DNA of 64,000 nucleotides. It comes from Acidiferrobacteraceae bacterium (lineage in GTDB: Bacteria; Pseudomonadota; Gammaproteobacteria; Arenicellales; UBA868). A program made the position numbers and the translations under genes. The stretch covers positions 44,895-108,894 of the forward strand of contig PBJL01000017.1 in NCBI GenBank assembly GCA_002721105.1. The letters run 5' to 3'. This document shows positions 1-10,825 of the stretch, piece after piece. The notes below the pieces were generated by a model. That model made no database searches, had not been told where the DNA came from, and saw only the letters and a program-made list of their open reading frames with translations. Position 1 is the first letter of the stretch. Every line of letters starts with the position of its first letter.

Positions 1-1
1 A

Positions 2-472
2 CTTTATGTATTGATTTATGCTAGCATTAGTATAGGAGTCTTTGGCTGTATTCTTTTTTTAGCATCCAAAGGATTTGAGGCAGATAACTTAGATGATTAC
101 CGAGGTCTAAGTGAGAGGGATCCATGGTTAGCATTCTTGCTTTTACTATTTATGTTCTCGCTTGCTGGTGTTCCTCCTACTATTGGATTTTACGCAAAAT
201 TATCAATATTGCAGGCACTAATTGGTTCTGGATTGGTGTGGATTGCAATACCATCTGTAATTTTTACGGTTGTTGGAGCATTTTATTATCTTCGCGTCGT
301 AAAACTGATCTATTTCGATAGATCTGATGCGCTAGGGCATAACAAATCTTACGCTCGGATATTTGATGTTCGGACAATTCTAATTCTTAATGGATTTTTA
401 ACCATTGGAATAATGCCTTGGGCTGGCTCTATTTTGATAATCTGTCAAAATGCGATAAGGTCTATCAACTAA
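2..472 (+). CDS. nuoN: NADH-quinone oxidoreductase subunit N, C-terminal part
   Basis: This is the last third of a NuoN protein; the reading frame is already open at base 2, so the gene starts before the window. NuoN is an antiporter-like proton-pumping subunit in the membrane arm of respiratory complex I. The visible part has hydrophobic helices and the conserved stretch PWLAFLLLLFMFSLAGVPP followed by GFYAKL, typical of the late helices of NuoN/MrpD-type subunits. As the last gene of most nuo operons it probably closes an operon lying upstream. About 200 non-coding bases follow before gyrA. The family assignment is secure; the true start cannot be seen. Confidence 0.9.
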   Translation, partial: LYVLIYASISIGVFGCILFLASKGFEADNLDDYRGLSERDPWLAFLLLLFMFSLAGVPPTIGFYAKLSILQALIGSGLVWIAIPSVIFTVVGAFYYLRVVKLIYFDRSDALGHNKSYARIFDVRTILILNGFLTIGIMPWAGSILIICQNAIRSIN

Positions 473-677
473 CAAAAGTTTTAATAATTTACGCCACCTA
501 TTAGAATTATTTATACTGTTCTTCCCTTAAAATTGATAGCCCAAAAGACCCTCTGAGTGATGGTGTCGTGGTAAAATATTGGTCTTAGAGATTTATCATT
601 AATTTTGTCATCAAGGTGTTTTTCTGGAACGTTAACAGACCACCAACTTGGTGGCATATCTTTTTTTACGGTCACGT

Positions 678-3242
678 ATGAATGATATAGCGAAAGAAAC
701 TATTTCAGCCAATTTAGAGGAGGAGATGCGTCGATCCTACCTTGATTACGCCATGAGTGTAATTATTGGTCGAGCGTTACCTGATGCCAGGGATGGGCTA
801 AAACCAGTTCATCGTCGGATACTTTTCGCTATGGCGCAACTTGGAAATGACTGGAATAAGCCTCATAAAAAATCTGCACGGATCGTAGGAGAAGTAATCG
901 GTAAATATCATCCGCATGGAGAAAGTTCTATCTATGATGCCTTAGTAAGGATGGCTCAGAATTTTTCTTTGCGTTATCCACTTGTTGATGGTCAGGGTAA
1001 TTTTGGATCTGTCGATGGTGATGCTCCTGCAGCTATGCGGTATACCGAAGTGCGTCTTGCTCGAATTGCTCATGAGCTAATTGAAGATATTGACAAAGAA
1101 ACCGTAAATTTTGGCCCTAATTATGATGAAACTGAGATACAGCCATTAGTTCTCCCAACACGCATACCTAATTTGCTTGTGAACGGATCCGCAGGCATCG
1201 CGGTAGGTATGGCAACTAATATCCCACCTCATAATTTAAATGAAATTATTAATGGTTGTTTGGCTTTGATTGAAGATGCTGACTTAACAATAGAAGAATT
1301 GGTAAAGATCATTCCCGGGCCAGATTTTCCAACTAGCGGTATTATTTTTGGAGCAAGAGGCATCACCGAAGCCTACTCAACTGGAAGAGGAAGGATACAT
1401 GTTCGAGCACGTGTTTCAATAGAGCAACAGGAAGGTAAAGATAAAGCAAGTCTAATAGTAACAGAGCTCCCTTACCAGGTGAACAAAGCACGGTTACTCG
1501 AAAAAATTGCCGAACTAGTTCGCGCTAAACGATTAGATGGAATAACTGGTTTACGAGATGAATCGGATAAAAAAGGAATGCGTATGGTCATCCAATTACG
1601 CAAAGGTGAAATCCCAGAAATAGTTCTTAATAATCTATATAAACACACACAGTTGCAGATTGTATTTGGGATGAATCTTGTAGCATTATCTAATAATCAA
1701 CCGCGATTATTCAGCCTTAAGGAGCTGTTATCAGAATTTGTAAGGCATCGTCGTGAGGTGATCACCAGGCGAACCATTTACCAACTGAATAAAGCAAGAA
1801 ACAGAGCCCATATATTAGAGGGGTTAGCGGTGGCTCTTTCTAACATTGATGTCATAATCGAACGCATTAAAACAGCTGATAGTCCTGCTACGGCGCGCAC
1901 ACGACTAAAATCTGAAGTATGGCATTCCGTGACTGTCAGTGCTATGCTCACTGAGCTCGGTTCTGATCTGTCCAGTCCAGAAAATGCAGAACCAGGCACA
2001 GGATTATCAGCTAAAGGGTACCGTCTTTCTACAATTCAAGCCCAGGCAATTTTAGATCTTCGATTACATCGATTAACCGGCCTAGAGCAAGATAAAATAC
2101 GTGAGGAGTACGGTGAGATCCTAGAACAGATTAGTGAATTACTAAATATTCTGGAAAATCATCAACGGTTGATGAGCATTGTACGGGATGAGTTGATTGA
2201 AATTCAAAAAAAATATGGTGATTTGCGTAAGACAGAGATTAGCGAAGGTATTTATGATTTACAAGATGAAGATTTAATTACGCCCACAGACATGGTAGTC
2301 ACATTATCCTACGGAGGATATGCAAAAGCTCAACCCGTCGCTGACTATCAATCTCAACACCGCGGTGGAAAAGGTAGAATTGCTACTCGAAATAAGGATG
2401 AAGATTTTGTACGTACAATGTTTGTGGCAAATACACATGACACGATTCTTTGTTTCTCTAATGCTGGAAAAGTGTACTGGATAAAGGTTTATCAATTGCC
2501 ACAAGCTGGTCGCCATGCGAGAGGCAAACCACTAATTAATTTGTTACAGCTAGATGAAAACGAAAGAATAACAGCATTCTTGCGACTAGGCGAATATACC
2601 GATGGGCATTTTATTTTTATGGCTACCCAGAACGGCACTGTAAAAAAATGTCCGGTATCTAGCTTTTCTCGGCCTCGTTCAGTTGGTTTACGAGCTATAG
2701 AATTGGCAGAAGGGGACGAATTAGTAGCAGCAAATTTAACAACGGGGTCTAGCGAAGTCATGTTGTTTGGATCCAGTGGAAAAGCAATTCGTTTCAATGA
2801 AACTGATGTGAGAAGTATGGGGCGCACGGCACGTGGCGTGAGGGGCATGACTGTAAAGACAGGAGAGACGGTAATTTCATTATTGACAGTTAATAATAGC
2901 CTATCGAATGACGTTTATGTACTGGTAGCAACGTCTAATGGCTATGGGAAAAGAACAAGTTTGATTGAATTTCCTATTAGAAAACGTGGTGGCCAAGGAG
3001 TTATTGCAATCAGAGGCAGCGTCCGAAACGGATCAGCTATTGGAGCGGAACTAGTAAGTCGGGAAGGAGAAATAGTTTTAATTTCGAACGTTGGTCGCTT
3101 GGTCCGAACGCTAGTTTCTGAAATCTCAACTCAATCTAGGAATACCCAGGGTGTCAAGTTGGTAGGCCTTGATGGTGACGAGAGTTTAGTTAGTTTACGT
3201 TGTGTTAGTGAGACTGATTCCGAGCTGAAATTAACATCGTGA
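678..3242 (+). CDS. gyrA: DNA gyrase subunit A
   Basis: GyrA is the DNA breakage-reunion subunit of gyrase, which introduces negative supercoils. The start at ATG 678 gives 854 residues beginning [10 protein letters not shown]; an in-frame codon at 648 would add ten residues with no family resemblance. The catalytic tyrosine is Tyr122 in [10 protein letters not shown]. The quinolone-resistance region reads [10 protein letters not shown], with Ser83 and Asp87 (E. coli numbering) unchanged, so no classical resistance substitution is present. The C-terminal pinwheel domain contains the GyrA-box variant QHRGGKG, which separates it from ParC. The length is close to the gammaproteobacterial norm. 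pheA follows after a 26-base gap. Confidence 0.97.
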   Translation: MNDIAKETISANLEEEMRRSYLDYAMSVIIGRALPDARDGLKPVHRRILFAMAQLGNDWNKPHKKSARIVGEVIGKYHPHGESSIYDALVRMAQNFSLRYPLVDGQGNFGSVDGDAPAAMRYTEVRLARIAHELIEDIDKETVNFGPNYDETEIQPLVLPTRIPNLLVNGSAGIAVGMATNIPPHNLNEIINGCLALIEDADLTIEELVKIIPGPDFPTSGIIFGARGITEAYSTGRGRIHVRARVSIEQQEGKDKASLIVTELPYQVNKARLLEKIAELVRAKRLDGITGLRDESDKKGMRMVIQLRKGEIPEIVLNNLYKHTQLQIVFGMNLVALSNNQPRLFSLKELLSEFVRHRREVITRRTIYQLNKARNRAHILEGLAVALSNIDVIIERIKTADSPATARTRLKSEVWHSVTVSAMLTELGSDLSSPENAEPGTGLSAKGYRLSTIQAQAILDLRLHRLTGLEQDKIREEYGEILEQISELLNILENHQRLMSIVRDELIEIQKKYGDLRKTEISEGIYDLQDEDLITPTDMVVTLSYGGYAKAQPVADYQSQHRGGKGRIATRNKDEDFVRTMFVANTHDTILCFSNAGKVYWIKVYQLPQAGRHARGKPLINLLQLDENERITAFLRLGEYTDGHFIFMATQNGTVKKCPVSSFSRPRSVGLRAIELAEGDELVAANLTTGSSEVMLFGSSGKAIRFNETDVRSMGRTARGVRGMTVKTGETVISLLTVNNSLSNDVYVLVATSNGYGKRTSLIEFPIRKRGGQGVIAIRGSVRNGSAIGAELVSREGEIVLISNVGRLVRTLVSEISTQSRNTQGVKLVGLDGDESLVSLRCVSETDSELKLTS

Positions 3243-3268
3243 CAACATATTCTTAGGGAACCATAGTT

Positions 3269-4345
3269 TTGGGTAAAGAAGAAATCGAAAAGTTACGCAA
3301 TCGTATTGATAAGCTAGATAACGAGGTATTGCTTCTTATCAATAAACGGGTTGGCTTAGCAAAAACAATTGGTATGGCTAAAAAGCAGTCGGATAACAAA
3401 ACAATATATCGGCCCGATCGGGAAGCTCAAATAATCAAAAGTCTTATAGGAATTAATGAGGGCCCATTATCTGCTACTCAAGTTCAGAATATCTTTCGTG
3501 AGATAATTTCGATATCGCGAGCGGCGGAAGCTCCTCTGCAGATTAGCTTCTTAGGACCCGAAGGAACATATTCAGAATTAGCGGTGCGCAAACATTTTGG
3601 CACGGAGGTCAATCAAATCTTCTGCACTACCATCGAAGAGGTGTTTAGTGCTGTTGAAAAAGATCAAGCAAAGATTGGAGTAGTTCCTGTCGAAAATTCA
3701 ACAGAGGGTGGAGTGAGCAACACTTTAAATTGTTTAATTACAACTACCCTATCGATTGTAGGGGAGGTTGTTCTTCGTATTGATCATGCTTTACTGGGAC
3801 GATCGTCAAGTATAAATGATGTCGACACAGTCTTTGCACATCAGCAAGCTCTTGCACAGTGCAGCCACTGGTTGAATCATCATGCTCCACAAGCTCACCG
3901 GATCGCAGTGTCTAGTAATGCAGAAGCTGCCCGCCGAGTAGGCACTACGAATAATAGCGCTGCGATAGCAAGTGAAGCGGCAGCAGAAATTTACGGGCTT
4001 CCAATAATCGCGCAAAATATCCAGGATGAGAATCAGAATAGCACCCGATTTTTAATCATATCGAAAGAGCAGGTTGAAAGTAGCAGTTCAGATAAAATCA
4101 GCTTGTTGCTTTCGAGCCATAACCAGGCTGGTTCTTTGCACCGACTCCTTGCTCCACTTTCAGATAATGGAATAAGCATGACTCGTATCGAATCTAGACC
4201 TTCCAGAGTAGGCCTCTGGGAGTATATTTTCTTCATTGATATCGATGGTAAATTAAGTGACGTAAATGTTGGCATTGCGCTAGATACTATTGAGAAAGAA
4301 GCTGCTTTATTTAAAATACTAGGATGCTATCCCCGGGCAATATAG
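3269..4345 (+). CDS. pheA: bifunctional chorismate mutase / prephenate dehydratase (P-protein)
   Basis: The enzyme converts chorismate to prephenate and then to phenylpyruvate, the committed steps to phenylalanine. Residues 1-85 form an AroQ-type helical chorismate mutase (RIDKLDNEVLLLINKR). The prephenate dehydratase domain starts near residue 91 (FLGPEGTYSE) and contains VVPVENSTEGGV (139-150) and the NSTRF catalytic motif (257-261). The ACT regulatory domain carries SHNQAGSL and ESRP (308-311), the signature of phenylalanine feedback binding. The start is TTG 3269, preceded by AGGGA. The gene lies 13 bases before hisC. In Pseudomonas serC lies between gyrA and pheA; it is absent here. Confidence 0.95.
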   Translation: MGKEEIEKLRNRIDKLDNEVLLLINKRVGLAKTIGMAKKQSDNKTIYRPDREAQIIKSLIGINEGPLSATQVQNIFREIISISRAAEAPLQISFLGPEGTYSELAVRKHFGTEVNQIFCTTIEEVFSAVEKDQAKIGVVPVENSTEGGVSNTLNCLITTTLSIVGEVVLRIDHALLGRSSSINDVDTVFAHQQALAQCSHWLNHHAPQAHRIAVSSNAEAARRVGTTNNSAAIASEAAAEIYGLPIIAQNIQDENQNSTRFLIISKEQVESSSSDKISLLLSSHNQAGSLHRLLAPLSDNGISMTRIESRPSRVGLWEYIFFIDIDGKLSDVNVGIALDTIEKEAALFKILGCYPRAI

Positions 4346-4358
4346 TAGAAATTGAACA

Positions 4359-5471
4359 ATGTCTTTTGACCCACTGTCTCTAGCAATTCCAGGAGTTCGT
4401 TCGTTAAGACCTTACCAACCGGGTAAGGATATGGGTCAAATTCAACGAGAGTTAGGCCTATCGGATGTAATTAAATTAGCGTCTAATGAAAATCCGCGAG
4501 CAGCAAAACTGGATGTTTGGAACTCTATTCAGGATATTATCCCAACAATATCACGCTACCCTGACGGTGGAGGTCAACAGTTAAAAATAAAAATAGCAAA
4601 AAAATTAAATGTGCGCCCGTCACAGATCACGCTGGGTAATGGTTCAAATGATGTATTAGAAATGGTGGGCAAATGTTTTGTTCAAAGCCAGAATAAAATC
4701 ATAATATCTCAGCATGCATTTCTGGTGTACGGATTGATTGCCACATCTTTGGGCGCTAAATTAAGTGTCGTCCCGGCAATCAATTGGAGCCATGATTTAA
4801 AGGGAATGCAAGATTCTATTGATCAAGACACTCGAGTGATTTTTATAGCAAACCCAAATAATCCAACAGGCACCTGGGTACCGAAAAATGATTTGGAAAA
4901 GTTTCTTGCCTCGATTCCAGATCATGTATTGATTGTTTTGGATGAAGCATATTTTGAGTATGTGCGAGAAGAAAGGTACCCTAATGGAATCGAACTACTA
5001 GAAAATTATCCTAATCTCATCATTACCCGTACTTTTTCAAAAATATATGGTTTAGCAGGATTACGGGTCGGATACAGTATTTCCTCCCCTGAAATTGCTG
5101 AAATTCTTAACCGAATTAGACAGCCTTTTAACGTTAATTCATTCGGTTACGCAGCAGCTATGGCGGTCCTAGAGAATGAAATGTTCGTGCAGGAAAGTTG
5201 TGACCTAAATCAACGTGAGATGGCGAAAATAACCCAAGAATTGAAGATACTCAATCTATCCTGGATTCCTTCAGTAGCTAATTTCATAGCTATAGATTTG
5301 CAGCGACCTGCTGACCCAATCGTTCAACATATGCTCAAAAATGGAGTGATAGTAAGGCCTATAGCAAATTATGGTATGCCCAATTTTATCCGAGTAACAG
5401 TTGGATTGGAAACAGAGAATAGACGAGCTCTTACAGCGCTTAAGGCTGCTATAAAAGATATACCTTGCTAA
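4359..5471 (+). CDS. hisC: histidinol-phosphate aminotransferase
   Basis: This is a fold-type I PLP aminotransferase of 370 residues. Family members convert imidazole-acetol phosphate to histidinol phosphate, and copies placed among aromatic genes often also transaminate phenylpyruvate, hydroxyphenylpyruvate or prephenate. Seen in the sequence: NPNNPTG (165-171), the PLP-ring aspartate Asp195 in VLDEAYFEY, and the Schiff-base lysine Lys228 in TFSKIYGLAGLRVGY. It sits between pheA and tyrA with gaps of 13 and 15 bases, so it is probably co-transcribed. That placement favours a role in phenylalanine/tyrosine synthesis in addition to, or instead of, histidine synthesis. Confidence 0.92.
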   Translation: MSFDPLSLAIPGVRSLRPYQPGKDMGQIQRELGLSDVIKLASNENPRAAKLDVWNSIQDIIPTISRYPDGGGQQLKIKIAKKLNVRPSQITLGNGSNDVLEMVGKCFVQSQNKIIISQHAFLVYGLIATSLGAKLSVVPAINWSHDLKGMQDSIDQDTRVIFIANPNNPTGTWVPKNDLEKFLASIPDHVLIVLDEAYFEYVREERYPNGIELLENYPNLIITRTFSKIYGLAGLRVGYSISSPEIAEILNRIRQPFNVNSFGYAAAMAVLENEMFVQESCDLNQREMAKITQELKILNLSWIPSVANFIAIDLQRPADPIVQHMLKNGVIVRPIANYGMPNFIRVTVGLETENRRALTALKAAIKDIPC

Positions 5472-5486
5472 TATGATGATTAGAAC

Positions 5487-6374
5487 ATGTCTATAAAAAC
5501 AAAAATTAAACGACTCGCCATAATTGGAGTTGGTTTGATCGGAGGGTCGTTCGGAGTTTCTCTTCGATATAGAGGAGCTGTCGAAGAAATAGTTGGTTAT
5601 GGAAGAAATATAAAGAATCTAGGTTTAGCTAAAGAACTTGGTTTAATTGATAGATGGACTACCAATATCGATGAGGCAGTTTCGCATGCTGATATAGTTC
5701 TTATTGCTACTCCTGTAGGAGCCATGCCTGCCGTGTTTGATTTAATGAAGGATGCCATTGCTCCGGAATGCATAATTACAGATGTGGGTAGCGTTAAACA
5801 AGTAATTACAGAGGCATTCAAAAATTCTTTCCTCGATCAAAATGTGCACTTTATTCCGGGTCATCCTATCGCGGGGCGCGAAGTGAGTGGGCCGGCCGCG
5901 GCAGATGGCGATTTATTTGTTGGAAAAACAGTGATATTAACTCCTGAACAGAATACTGATGTCGATGCGATAAGCAGAGTTCAAGAGTTGTGGCAGTTAG
6001 TAGGTTCTAAAGTTATATGTATGTCGCCTGAACGCCATGATCGGCTTTTGGCCCTTACAAGCCATCTTCCTCATGTGATGGCATACACTCTTGTAAATCT
6101 TTTAAAAGATGAGGAGGATCAGCAGCAAGACACTTTAAATTTCGCAGCAGGTGGTTTCTATGATCTATCCCGTATAGCATCGAGTGATCCTATAATGTGG
6201 AGAGATATTTGCCTCACTAACAATAATGAAATTGTTTCTCGATTAGAAAGTTACCAGAATTCATTGTCTCATATGATCGATATTTTAGAAGCAAAAGACG
6301 GTGCAGCATTAGAAAAATTGTTTAACCGTGCTCGTGAAACGCGGGAACGTATTAAACAACTTAATAAGCATTAA
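5487..6374 (+). CDS. tyrA: prephenate dehydrogenase
   Basis: A 295-residue TyrA that oxidatively decarboxylates prephenate (or arogenate) to the tyrosine precursor. The N-terminal Rossmann motif is GVGLIGGS (glycines 14, 16 and 19). The catalytic region is GHPIAGRE, with His126, followed by SHLPH (192-196), the substrate-binding helix. No ACT or chorismate mutase domain is attached. In Pseudomonas aeruginosa the corresponding protein is fused to AroA; here tyrA and aroA are separate genes 24 bases apart. Whether it prefers prephenate or arogenate, NAD or NADP, cannot be decided from these motifs. Confidence 0.93.
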   Translation: MSIKTKIKRLAIIGVGLIGGSFGVSLRYRGAVEEIVGYGRNIKNLGLAKELGLIDRWTTNIDEAVSHADIVLIATPVGAMPAVFDLMKDAIAPECIITDVGSVKQVITEAFKNSFLDQNVHFIPGHPIAGREVSGPAAADGDLFVGKTVILTPEQNTDVDAISRVQELWQLVGSKVICMSPERHDRLLALTSHLPHVMAYTLVNLLKDEEDQQQDTLNFAAGGFYDLSRIASSDPIMWRDICLTNNNEIVSRLESYQNSLSHMIDILEAKDGAALEKLFNRARETRERIKQLNKH

Positions 6375-6398
6375 AATATCTAAATCAGTCCAATACTC

Positions 6399-7694
6399 GT
6401 GACAACATTAACTGTAGGTAGAACAAACGCGCTTCATGGAGCTATGGAGATTCCAGGTGATAAGTCAATTAGTCACCGCGCGATAATGCTAGCATCCCTC
6501 GCTCAAGGTAAATCCCATATTTATGGCGCACTAGAGAGTGAAGATGTAGTTGCTACCATGCTTTCAATGAAAGCGATGGGGGTGAGCATAACCCGTAAAA
6601 CGTCAAATTGTTTTGAAATTTACGGAGTTGGGATTAATGGGTTACAAGTTCCAAAGTCTCATTTAGATATGGGAAATTCCGGAACAGCTATGCGATTACT
6701 ATGTGGTATTTTAATCGGGCAAAAATTTGGATGCGAGTTGACAGGAGATCAATCTCTTCAAAATCGCCCTATGGACCGGGTTACAAAGCCACTTGCTAAA
6801 ATGGGAGGAAATATAGAGACGTCGCGAGATGGATTCGCTCCTATTATTATCAAGCCTTCATCCCAAATCATTGGAATCGAATATGATTTACCCGTTGCCA
6901 GTGCCCAAGTAAAATCTGCAATATTATTAGCAGGAATGTATGGACGCACAAAAACTGTTTTATATGAAAAAATTCAAACCCGCGATCATACTGAACGAAT
7001 GCTTAAAGTTTTTAATTATCCCGTGGAGATTGATCATGGCTCTATACAAATCTCACCAAATGGGATCTTAAAACCTACACAACTGACGGTTCCAGGAGAT
7101 TTTTCATCTGCGGCGTTTTTCATAGTTGGGGCAAGCATTATCAATGGTTCCGTATTAAATATTTTGAATGTAGGGGTGAACCCAACCCGTACAGGTTTAT
7201 TGCAGATTCTAGAAATGATGGGAGCGAAAATAGAAATAGACAACCTTAGGAGCGTTAGTGGTGAACCGACTGCAGATTTAACCATTCGAGCAAGCAAACT
7301 TCATGGGATAGATATTCCTCCCGCATTAGTATCGACAACTATTGATGAATTTCCAATTTTAGCGATAGCGGCTGCTGCTGCATCGGGAAAAACATCTATA
7401 ACCGGAGCAAATGAGCTAAGACTCAAGGAAAGTGACCGAATTGCCACAGTAGTAAACGGACTGCGGGAAATTGGAATAGCAGTAACTGAATTACCTGACG
7501 GAATGATTATTCAAGGCGGTGAATTTATCGGAGGTACCGTAGACAGCCAGGGAGATCATAGAGTAGCTATGGCTTTTGCTATTGCAGGAACAGCTAGCAT
7601 CCAACCAGTCAAGGTTCTTGATTGTAAGAATATATCAACATCATTTCCGAACTTCATCTACTCTTGCAAAGAGTTAGGTATCGAGCTTAAGTGA
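6399..7694 (+). CDS. aroA: 3-phosphoshikimate 1-carboxyvinyltransferase (EPSP synthase)
   Basis: AroA joins shikimate 3-phosphate and phosphoenolpyruvate to give EPSP, the sixth step of the shikimate pathway. The start is GTG 6399, for 431 residues. Diagnostic motifs are GDKSISHRA (Lys22 and Arg27 bind substrate), GNSGTAMRLL (92-101), LKESDRIA and GDHRVAMAFAIA. The glycine-rich loop is NSGTAMR rather than the NAGTAMR of E. coli AroA, and the GDKSISHRAIMLASLAQG N-terminus looks more like the class II-type enzymes; that classification is an impression, not a measurement. It lies in the aromatic operon, 13 bases before cmk. Confidence 0.95.
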   Translation: MTTLTVGRTNALHGAMEIPGDKSISHRAIMLASLAQGKSHIYGALESEDVVATMLSMKAMGVSITRKTSNCFEIYGVGINGLQVPKSHLDMGNSGTAMRLLCGILIGQKFGCELTGDQSLQNRPMDRVTKPLAKMGGNIETSRDGFAPIIIKPSSQIIGIEYDLPVASAQVKSAILLAGMYGRTKTVLYEKIQTRDHTERMLKVFNYPVEIDHGSIQISPNGILKPTQLTVPGDFSSAAFFIVGASIINGSVLNILNVGVNPTRTGLLQILEMMGAKIEIDNLRSVSGEPTADLTIRASKLHGIDIPPALVSTTIDEFPILAIAAAAASGKTSITGANELRLKESDRIATVVNGLREIGIAVTELPDGMIIQGGEFIGGTVDSQGDHRVAMAFAIAGTASIQPVKVLDCKNISTSFPNFIYSCKELGIELK

Positions 7695-7707
7695 AAAAAA
7701 TCTATTA

Positions 7708-8394
7708 ATGACAAATTTGAGTATTCCAGTGCTTACAATTGATGGGCCTAGCGGAACTGGGAAAGGAACGTTAGCTAGTAGTATTGCTCATCAACGGAAC
7801 TGGAATTTATTAGATAGCGGTGCTTCATATAGGGCTTTCGCATTTTGTGCTGAGCAATCTGGCATTAGTCCAGATAATTTAGATGGAATACAGAATGTAG
7901 GAGAAAAAAATACGTTTACTTTTAGAGTTCAAGGTTCTGGTATTATAAATATATATGTTAACAATATGGACGTGTCTCAAATAGTTCGAAGCGAAAAAAA
8001 TGGAGTTCTTGCCTCTAAATACGCAGCTATCCCTGCAGTAAGAAAATTATTGCTTGCTCAACAAAGAGAGTGTAGACAGTTGCCAGGACTTGTAGCTGAT
8101 GGAAGAGATATGGGCACAACTGTCTTCCCAGAGGCAATACTTAAGATTTTTCTAACAGCAGCTCCCGAAATTCGCGCAGAAAGGCGGTATAAGCAATTGA
8201 AGTCAAAGGGCTTTAATGTTAATCTTCCCGAACTTTTAACTCTTATCGAAGAGCGAGATAGAAAAGATCAGAATCGTAGCGTTGCACCATTAGTGCCAGC
8301 CTCCGATTCTATTAGTATCGATACATCAAATCTAAGTATCAACGAAATTTATAGACAGGTTGATGGCTTATTGACTACTCGACTAGGCTGCTAA
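7708..8394 (+). CDS. cmk: cytidylate kinase
   Basis: Cmk phosphorylates CMP and dCMP to the diphosphates using ATP. The 228-residue protein has the P-loop GPSGTGKGT (Lys19) at its N-terminus, the CMP-binding LDSGASYRAF and ADGRDMGTTVFP. The second LDSG position is followed by Ala-Ser-Tyr-Arg, where most Cmk proteins have LYR, a conservative variation. It lies between aroA and rpsA, the arrangement found widely in gammaproteobacteria, with 13 bases before it and 41 after it. Confidence 0.95.
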   Translation: MTNLSIPVLTIDGPSGTGKGTLASSIAHQRNWNLLDSGASYRAFAFCAEQSGISPDNLDGIQNVGEKNTFTFRVQGSGIINIYVNNMDVSQIVRSEKNGVLASKYAAIPAVRKLLLAQQRECRQLPGLVADGRDMGTTVFPEAILKIFLTAAPEIRAERRYKQLKSKGFNVNLPELLTLIEERDRKDQNRSVAPLVPASDSISIDTSNLSINEIYRQVDGLLTTRLGC

Positions 8395-8435
8395 AGCGTA
8401 TAGAATAAACAAACATTTTTTGGAACCCAAATAAT

Positions 8436-10139
8436 ATGTCTGACAATTTTGCTGAGTTACTTGAAGAAAGCTTGAAACAAGCAGTCATGAGGCCAGGCGC
8501 TGTAATTCAGGCTGAAGTAGTTTCTGTCAATACTGATTTTGTAACGGTAGATGCTGGATTGAAGTCTGAGGCAGAAATTCCAGTATCTCAATTTAAAGAC
8601 GCTAAGGGAGACGTAGGAGTTAATGTTGGTGATCGTGTAGATGTGTCAATTGAGGCTGTAGAAGACGGTTATGGTAATACAAGACTATCGCGTGAAAAGG
8701 CGCGACGAGAGAAATCTTGGGAAATCTTAGAGAAAGCGTTCGAACACCAGACGATAGTAAAAGGACAGTTAACTGGGAAAGTGAAAGGAGGATTCACTGT
8801 TTCTATCGATGAAGTGAGAGCTTTTTTGCCAGGTTCTTTGGTAGATGTAAGACCAGTTACCGATTCTGCATATTTGGAACATAAAGAGTTGGAGTTTAAA
8901 GTAATTAAACTCGATCGTCCCCGGAATAATGTTGTAGTTTCCCGTCGAGCAATAGTTGAGAAAGAGTTGCAAGCCGAAAGAAGCCAACTCTTAGAAACGC
9001 TAGATGAAGGACAAGTGGTGAAGGGCGTTATAAAAAACCTGACAGATTACGGAGCATTTGTAAATCTTGGAGGTTTGGATGGATTATTGCACATCACTGA
9101 TATTGCATGGAAGCGTGTAAAACATCCATCAGAAGTCTTGGAAGTTGGACAGGAAATTGATGTACGGGTATTAAAATTTGACCGAGAGCGTAACCGAGTG
9201 TCTCTAGGCATCAAACAATTGGGCGAAGATCCATGGGCAGATATATCCAGAAGATATGCAAAAAATACCCGTCTTTTTGGGAAAGTCACTAATCTGACAG
9301 ATTATGGTGCATTCGTTGAATTAGAGGAGGGTGTTGAAGGTTTGGTTCATGTATCTGAAATGGATTGGACGAATAAAAATGTGCATCCAAGCAAAATATG
9401 CGATCTTGGCGATGAGATTGAAGTGATGGTGCTCGACGTTGATACGGAGCGGCGAAGGATTTCATTAGGGATGAAGCAATGCGTTCCCAATCCATGGGAG
9501 GAATTTGCTTCAGGTCATTCAAAAGGCGAAAGAATAACCGGTAGTATTAAATCTATTACTGATTTTGGCGTTTTTATAGGTTTGGATGGAAATATTGATG
9601 GCTTAATACATTTAAGTGATTTATCGTGGGAAGAACCAGGTGAGGAGGTAGCTCGTCAATATAAGAAAGGGGATGAACTCACAGCTGTCGTTCTTTCGGT
9701 TGATCCGGATAGAGAGCGCATCTCTTTGGGTGTGAAGCAGGCACTGCAGGACCCATTTACGGCATATGTTTCTCAAAATTCAAAAGGTTCGATTGTCAAA
9801 GGTGAGGTTAAGTTAATTGAAGCGAAATCAGGTATTACCATACAGCTATCAGATGGAGTCGATGGTTTTATTCGTGTAGCTGATCTATCACGAGAAATAT
9901 CGGGGGAAATTGAAAATTCCTTGCCATTGGGCTCCGAAATTGAAGCAAAGATTACGAGTATAGAAAGAAAAAATAGAAAAATCCTTCTATCAGTGAAAGC
10001 GCTTGAAATAGAAATTGAAGGTCAAGCAATTCAAGATTATGGATCCACTACCACCTTAAGTACGAGCATGTTAGGGGACAAGCTTCGAGAGAAACTTTCG
10101 ATGCAAGAGGAGCATACTGACTCGGACGAAGACGAGTAA
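8436..10139 (+). CDS. rpsA: 30S ribosomal protein S1
   Basis: S1 is the large RNA-binding protein of the small subunit that recruits mRNAs with weak or structured ribosome-binding sites. The 567-residue protein has six S1/OB repeats, as in other gammaproteobacteria. Repeats three to five are easily recognised by their shared core ([50 protein letters not shown]), each ending in a REKxRISLGxK-like strand. The C-terminus is an acidic, serine-rich tail (DSDEDE). It probably belongs to the cmk-rpsA-ihfB transcription unit; the 41-base leader is too short to judge autoregulatory structure by eye. Confidence 0.97.
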   Translation: MSDNFAELLEESLKQAVMRPGAVIQAEVVSVNTDFVTVDAGLKSEAEIPVSQFKDAKGDVGVNVGDRVDVSIEAVEDGYGNTRLSREKARREKSWEILEKAFEHQTIVKGQLTGKVKGGFTVSIDEVRAFLPGSLVDVRPVTDSAYLEHKELEFKVIKLDRPRNNVVVSRRAIVEKELQAERSQLLETLDEGQVVKGVIKNLTDYGAFVNLGGLDGLLHITDIAWKRVKHPSEVLEVGQEIDVRVLKFDRERNRVSLGIKQLGEDPWADISRRYAKNTRLFGKVTNLTDYGAFVELEEGVEGLVHVSEMDWTNKNVHPSKICDLGDEIEVMVLDVDTERRRISLGMKQCVPNPWEEFASGHSKGERITGSIKSITDFGVFIGLDGNIDGLIHLSDLSWEEPGEEVARQYKKGDELTAVVLSVDPDRERISLGVKQALQDPFTAYVSQNSKGSIVKGEVKLIEAKSGITIQLSDGVDGFIRVADLSREISGEIENSLPLGSEIEAKITSIERKNRKILLSVKALEIEIEGQAIQDYGSTTTLSTSMLGDKLREKLSMQEEHTDSDEDE

Positions 10140-10147
10140 CCTAAACA

Positions 10148-10459
10148 GTGACTACCCTTACCAAATCAGATTTAATAGAACTTTTGGCGGCAGACCAATT
10201 GCATTTAGCTTCAAAAGATGTTGAATTTTGTGTAAATAGGATACTAAGCCACATGTGCAATTCGTTGGCTAATGGGGAACGGGTAGAAATCAGAGGGTTC
10301 GGAAGCATTAGCCTTCGATATCGAAGCGCTCGTCGCGGCCGTAATCCAAAGAGTGGCGAAAATGTTAGTGTACCAGGAAAGTATACCCCTCACTTTAAGC
10401 CTGGAAGGTTATTGCGGGAGAGAGTAAATCGAGGGCGCGCATCAATCTCTAACGAGTGA
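10148..10459 (+). CDS. ihfB: integration host factor subunit beta
   Basis: IHF-beta pairs with IhfA to bend DNA at specific sites, organising the nucleoid and assisting promoters and recombination. The start is GTG 10148, eight bases after rpsA, giving 103 residues. The HU/IHF fold is plain: N-terminal helices starting [11 protein letters not shown], the beta-arm region with [23 protein letters not shown], and a [10 protein letters not shown] tail. The RxxRNPxxG arm with the intercalating proline is present. Position after rpsA, typical of ihfB, separates it from HU genes. In Pseudomonas the O-antigen cluster follows this gene, as it does here. Confidence 0.95.
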   Translation: MTTLTKSDLIELLAADQLHLASKDVEFCVNRILSHMCNSLANGERVEIRGFGSISLRYRSARRGRNPKSGENVSVPGKYTPHFKPGRLLRERVNRGRASISNE

Positions 10460-10526
10460 AGCGAGATTAAATAATGCTGACCTCTCTCATGGTCGTTAGA
10501 AACAGCAACGTACGGGAGCTTAGCAA

Positions 10527-10820
10527 ATGAAAAAATTTCTGTATCTAATTGCTCTTCTTGTCCTTTTGTTGTTAGGAGCAACATTCGCTTTAAAAAATCC
10601 ACAGGATGTTTATATCGCTTATTATTCCAATCTTCACTGGGAGGGTCCTCTTGCAGTTTTGGTTTTTGCTAGTCTTGGAGCAGGATATATTTTAGGAAGC
10701 CTGCGAAGCGTGGGGCGGAATATTGGCATGAAAAAAAAGAATAGTCGTTTAGAGAAAGAAAATAGATCACTGGAGGCACATATCAGTCGTTCAAGAGATA
10801 TAATAAACTCAAAGAAGTGA
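10527..10820 (+). CDS. lapA: lipopolysaccharide assembly protein A (LapA domain)
   Basis: A 97-residue inner-membrane protein with two hydrophobic segments (about residues 4-22 and 42-62, the latter in VLVFASLGAGYILGSL) and a basic, coiled cytoplasmic tail rich in Lys, Glu and Arg. This is the DUF1049/LapA layout. LapA works with LapB in controlling LPS assembly in E. coli. It lies six bases before lapB, which supports the assignment. The order ihfB-lapA-lapB leads directly into LPS core and O-antigen genes. Confidence 0.87.
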   Translation: MKKFLYLIALLVLLLLGATFALKNPQDVYIAYYSNLHWEGPLAVLVFASLGAGYILGSLRSVGRNIGMKKKNSRLEKENRSLEAHISRSRDIINSKK

Positions 10821-10825
10821 TATAA

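Noticed and set aside
1778..2848. Open frames antisense to gyrA (1778-1999, 2304-2516, 2492-2848)
   Set aside because: They lie fully inside gyrA, have no ribosome-binding site or family resemblance, and the gyrA frame is unambiguous.
678..3242. ParC (topoisomerase IV subunit A) instead of GyrA
   Set aside because: The GyrA-box variant QHRGGKG in the C-terminal domain and the six-bladed domain length favour GyrA.
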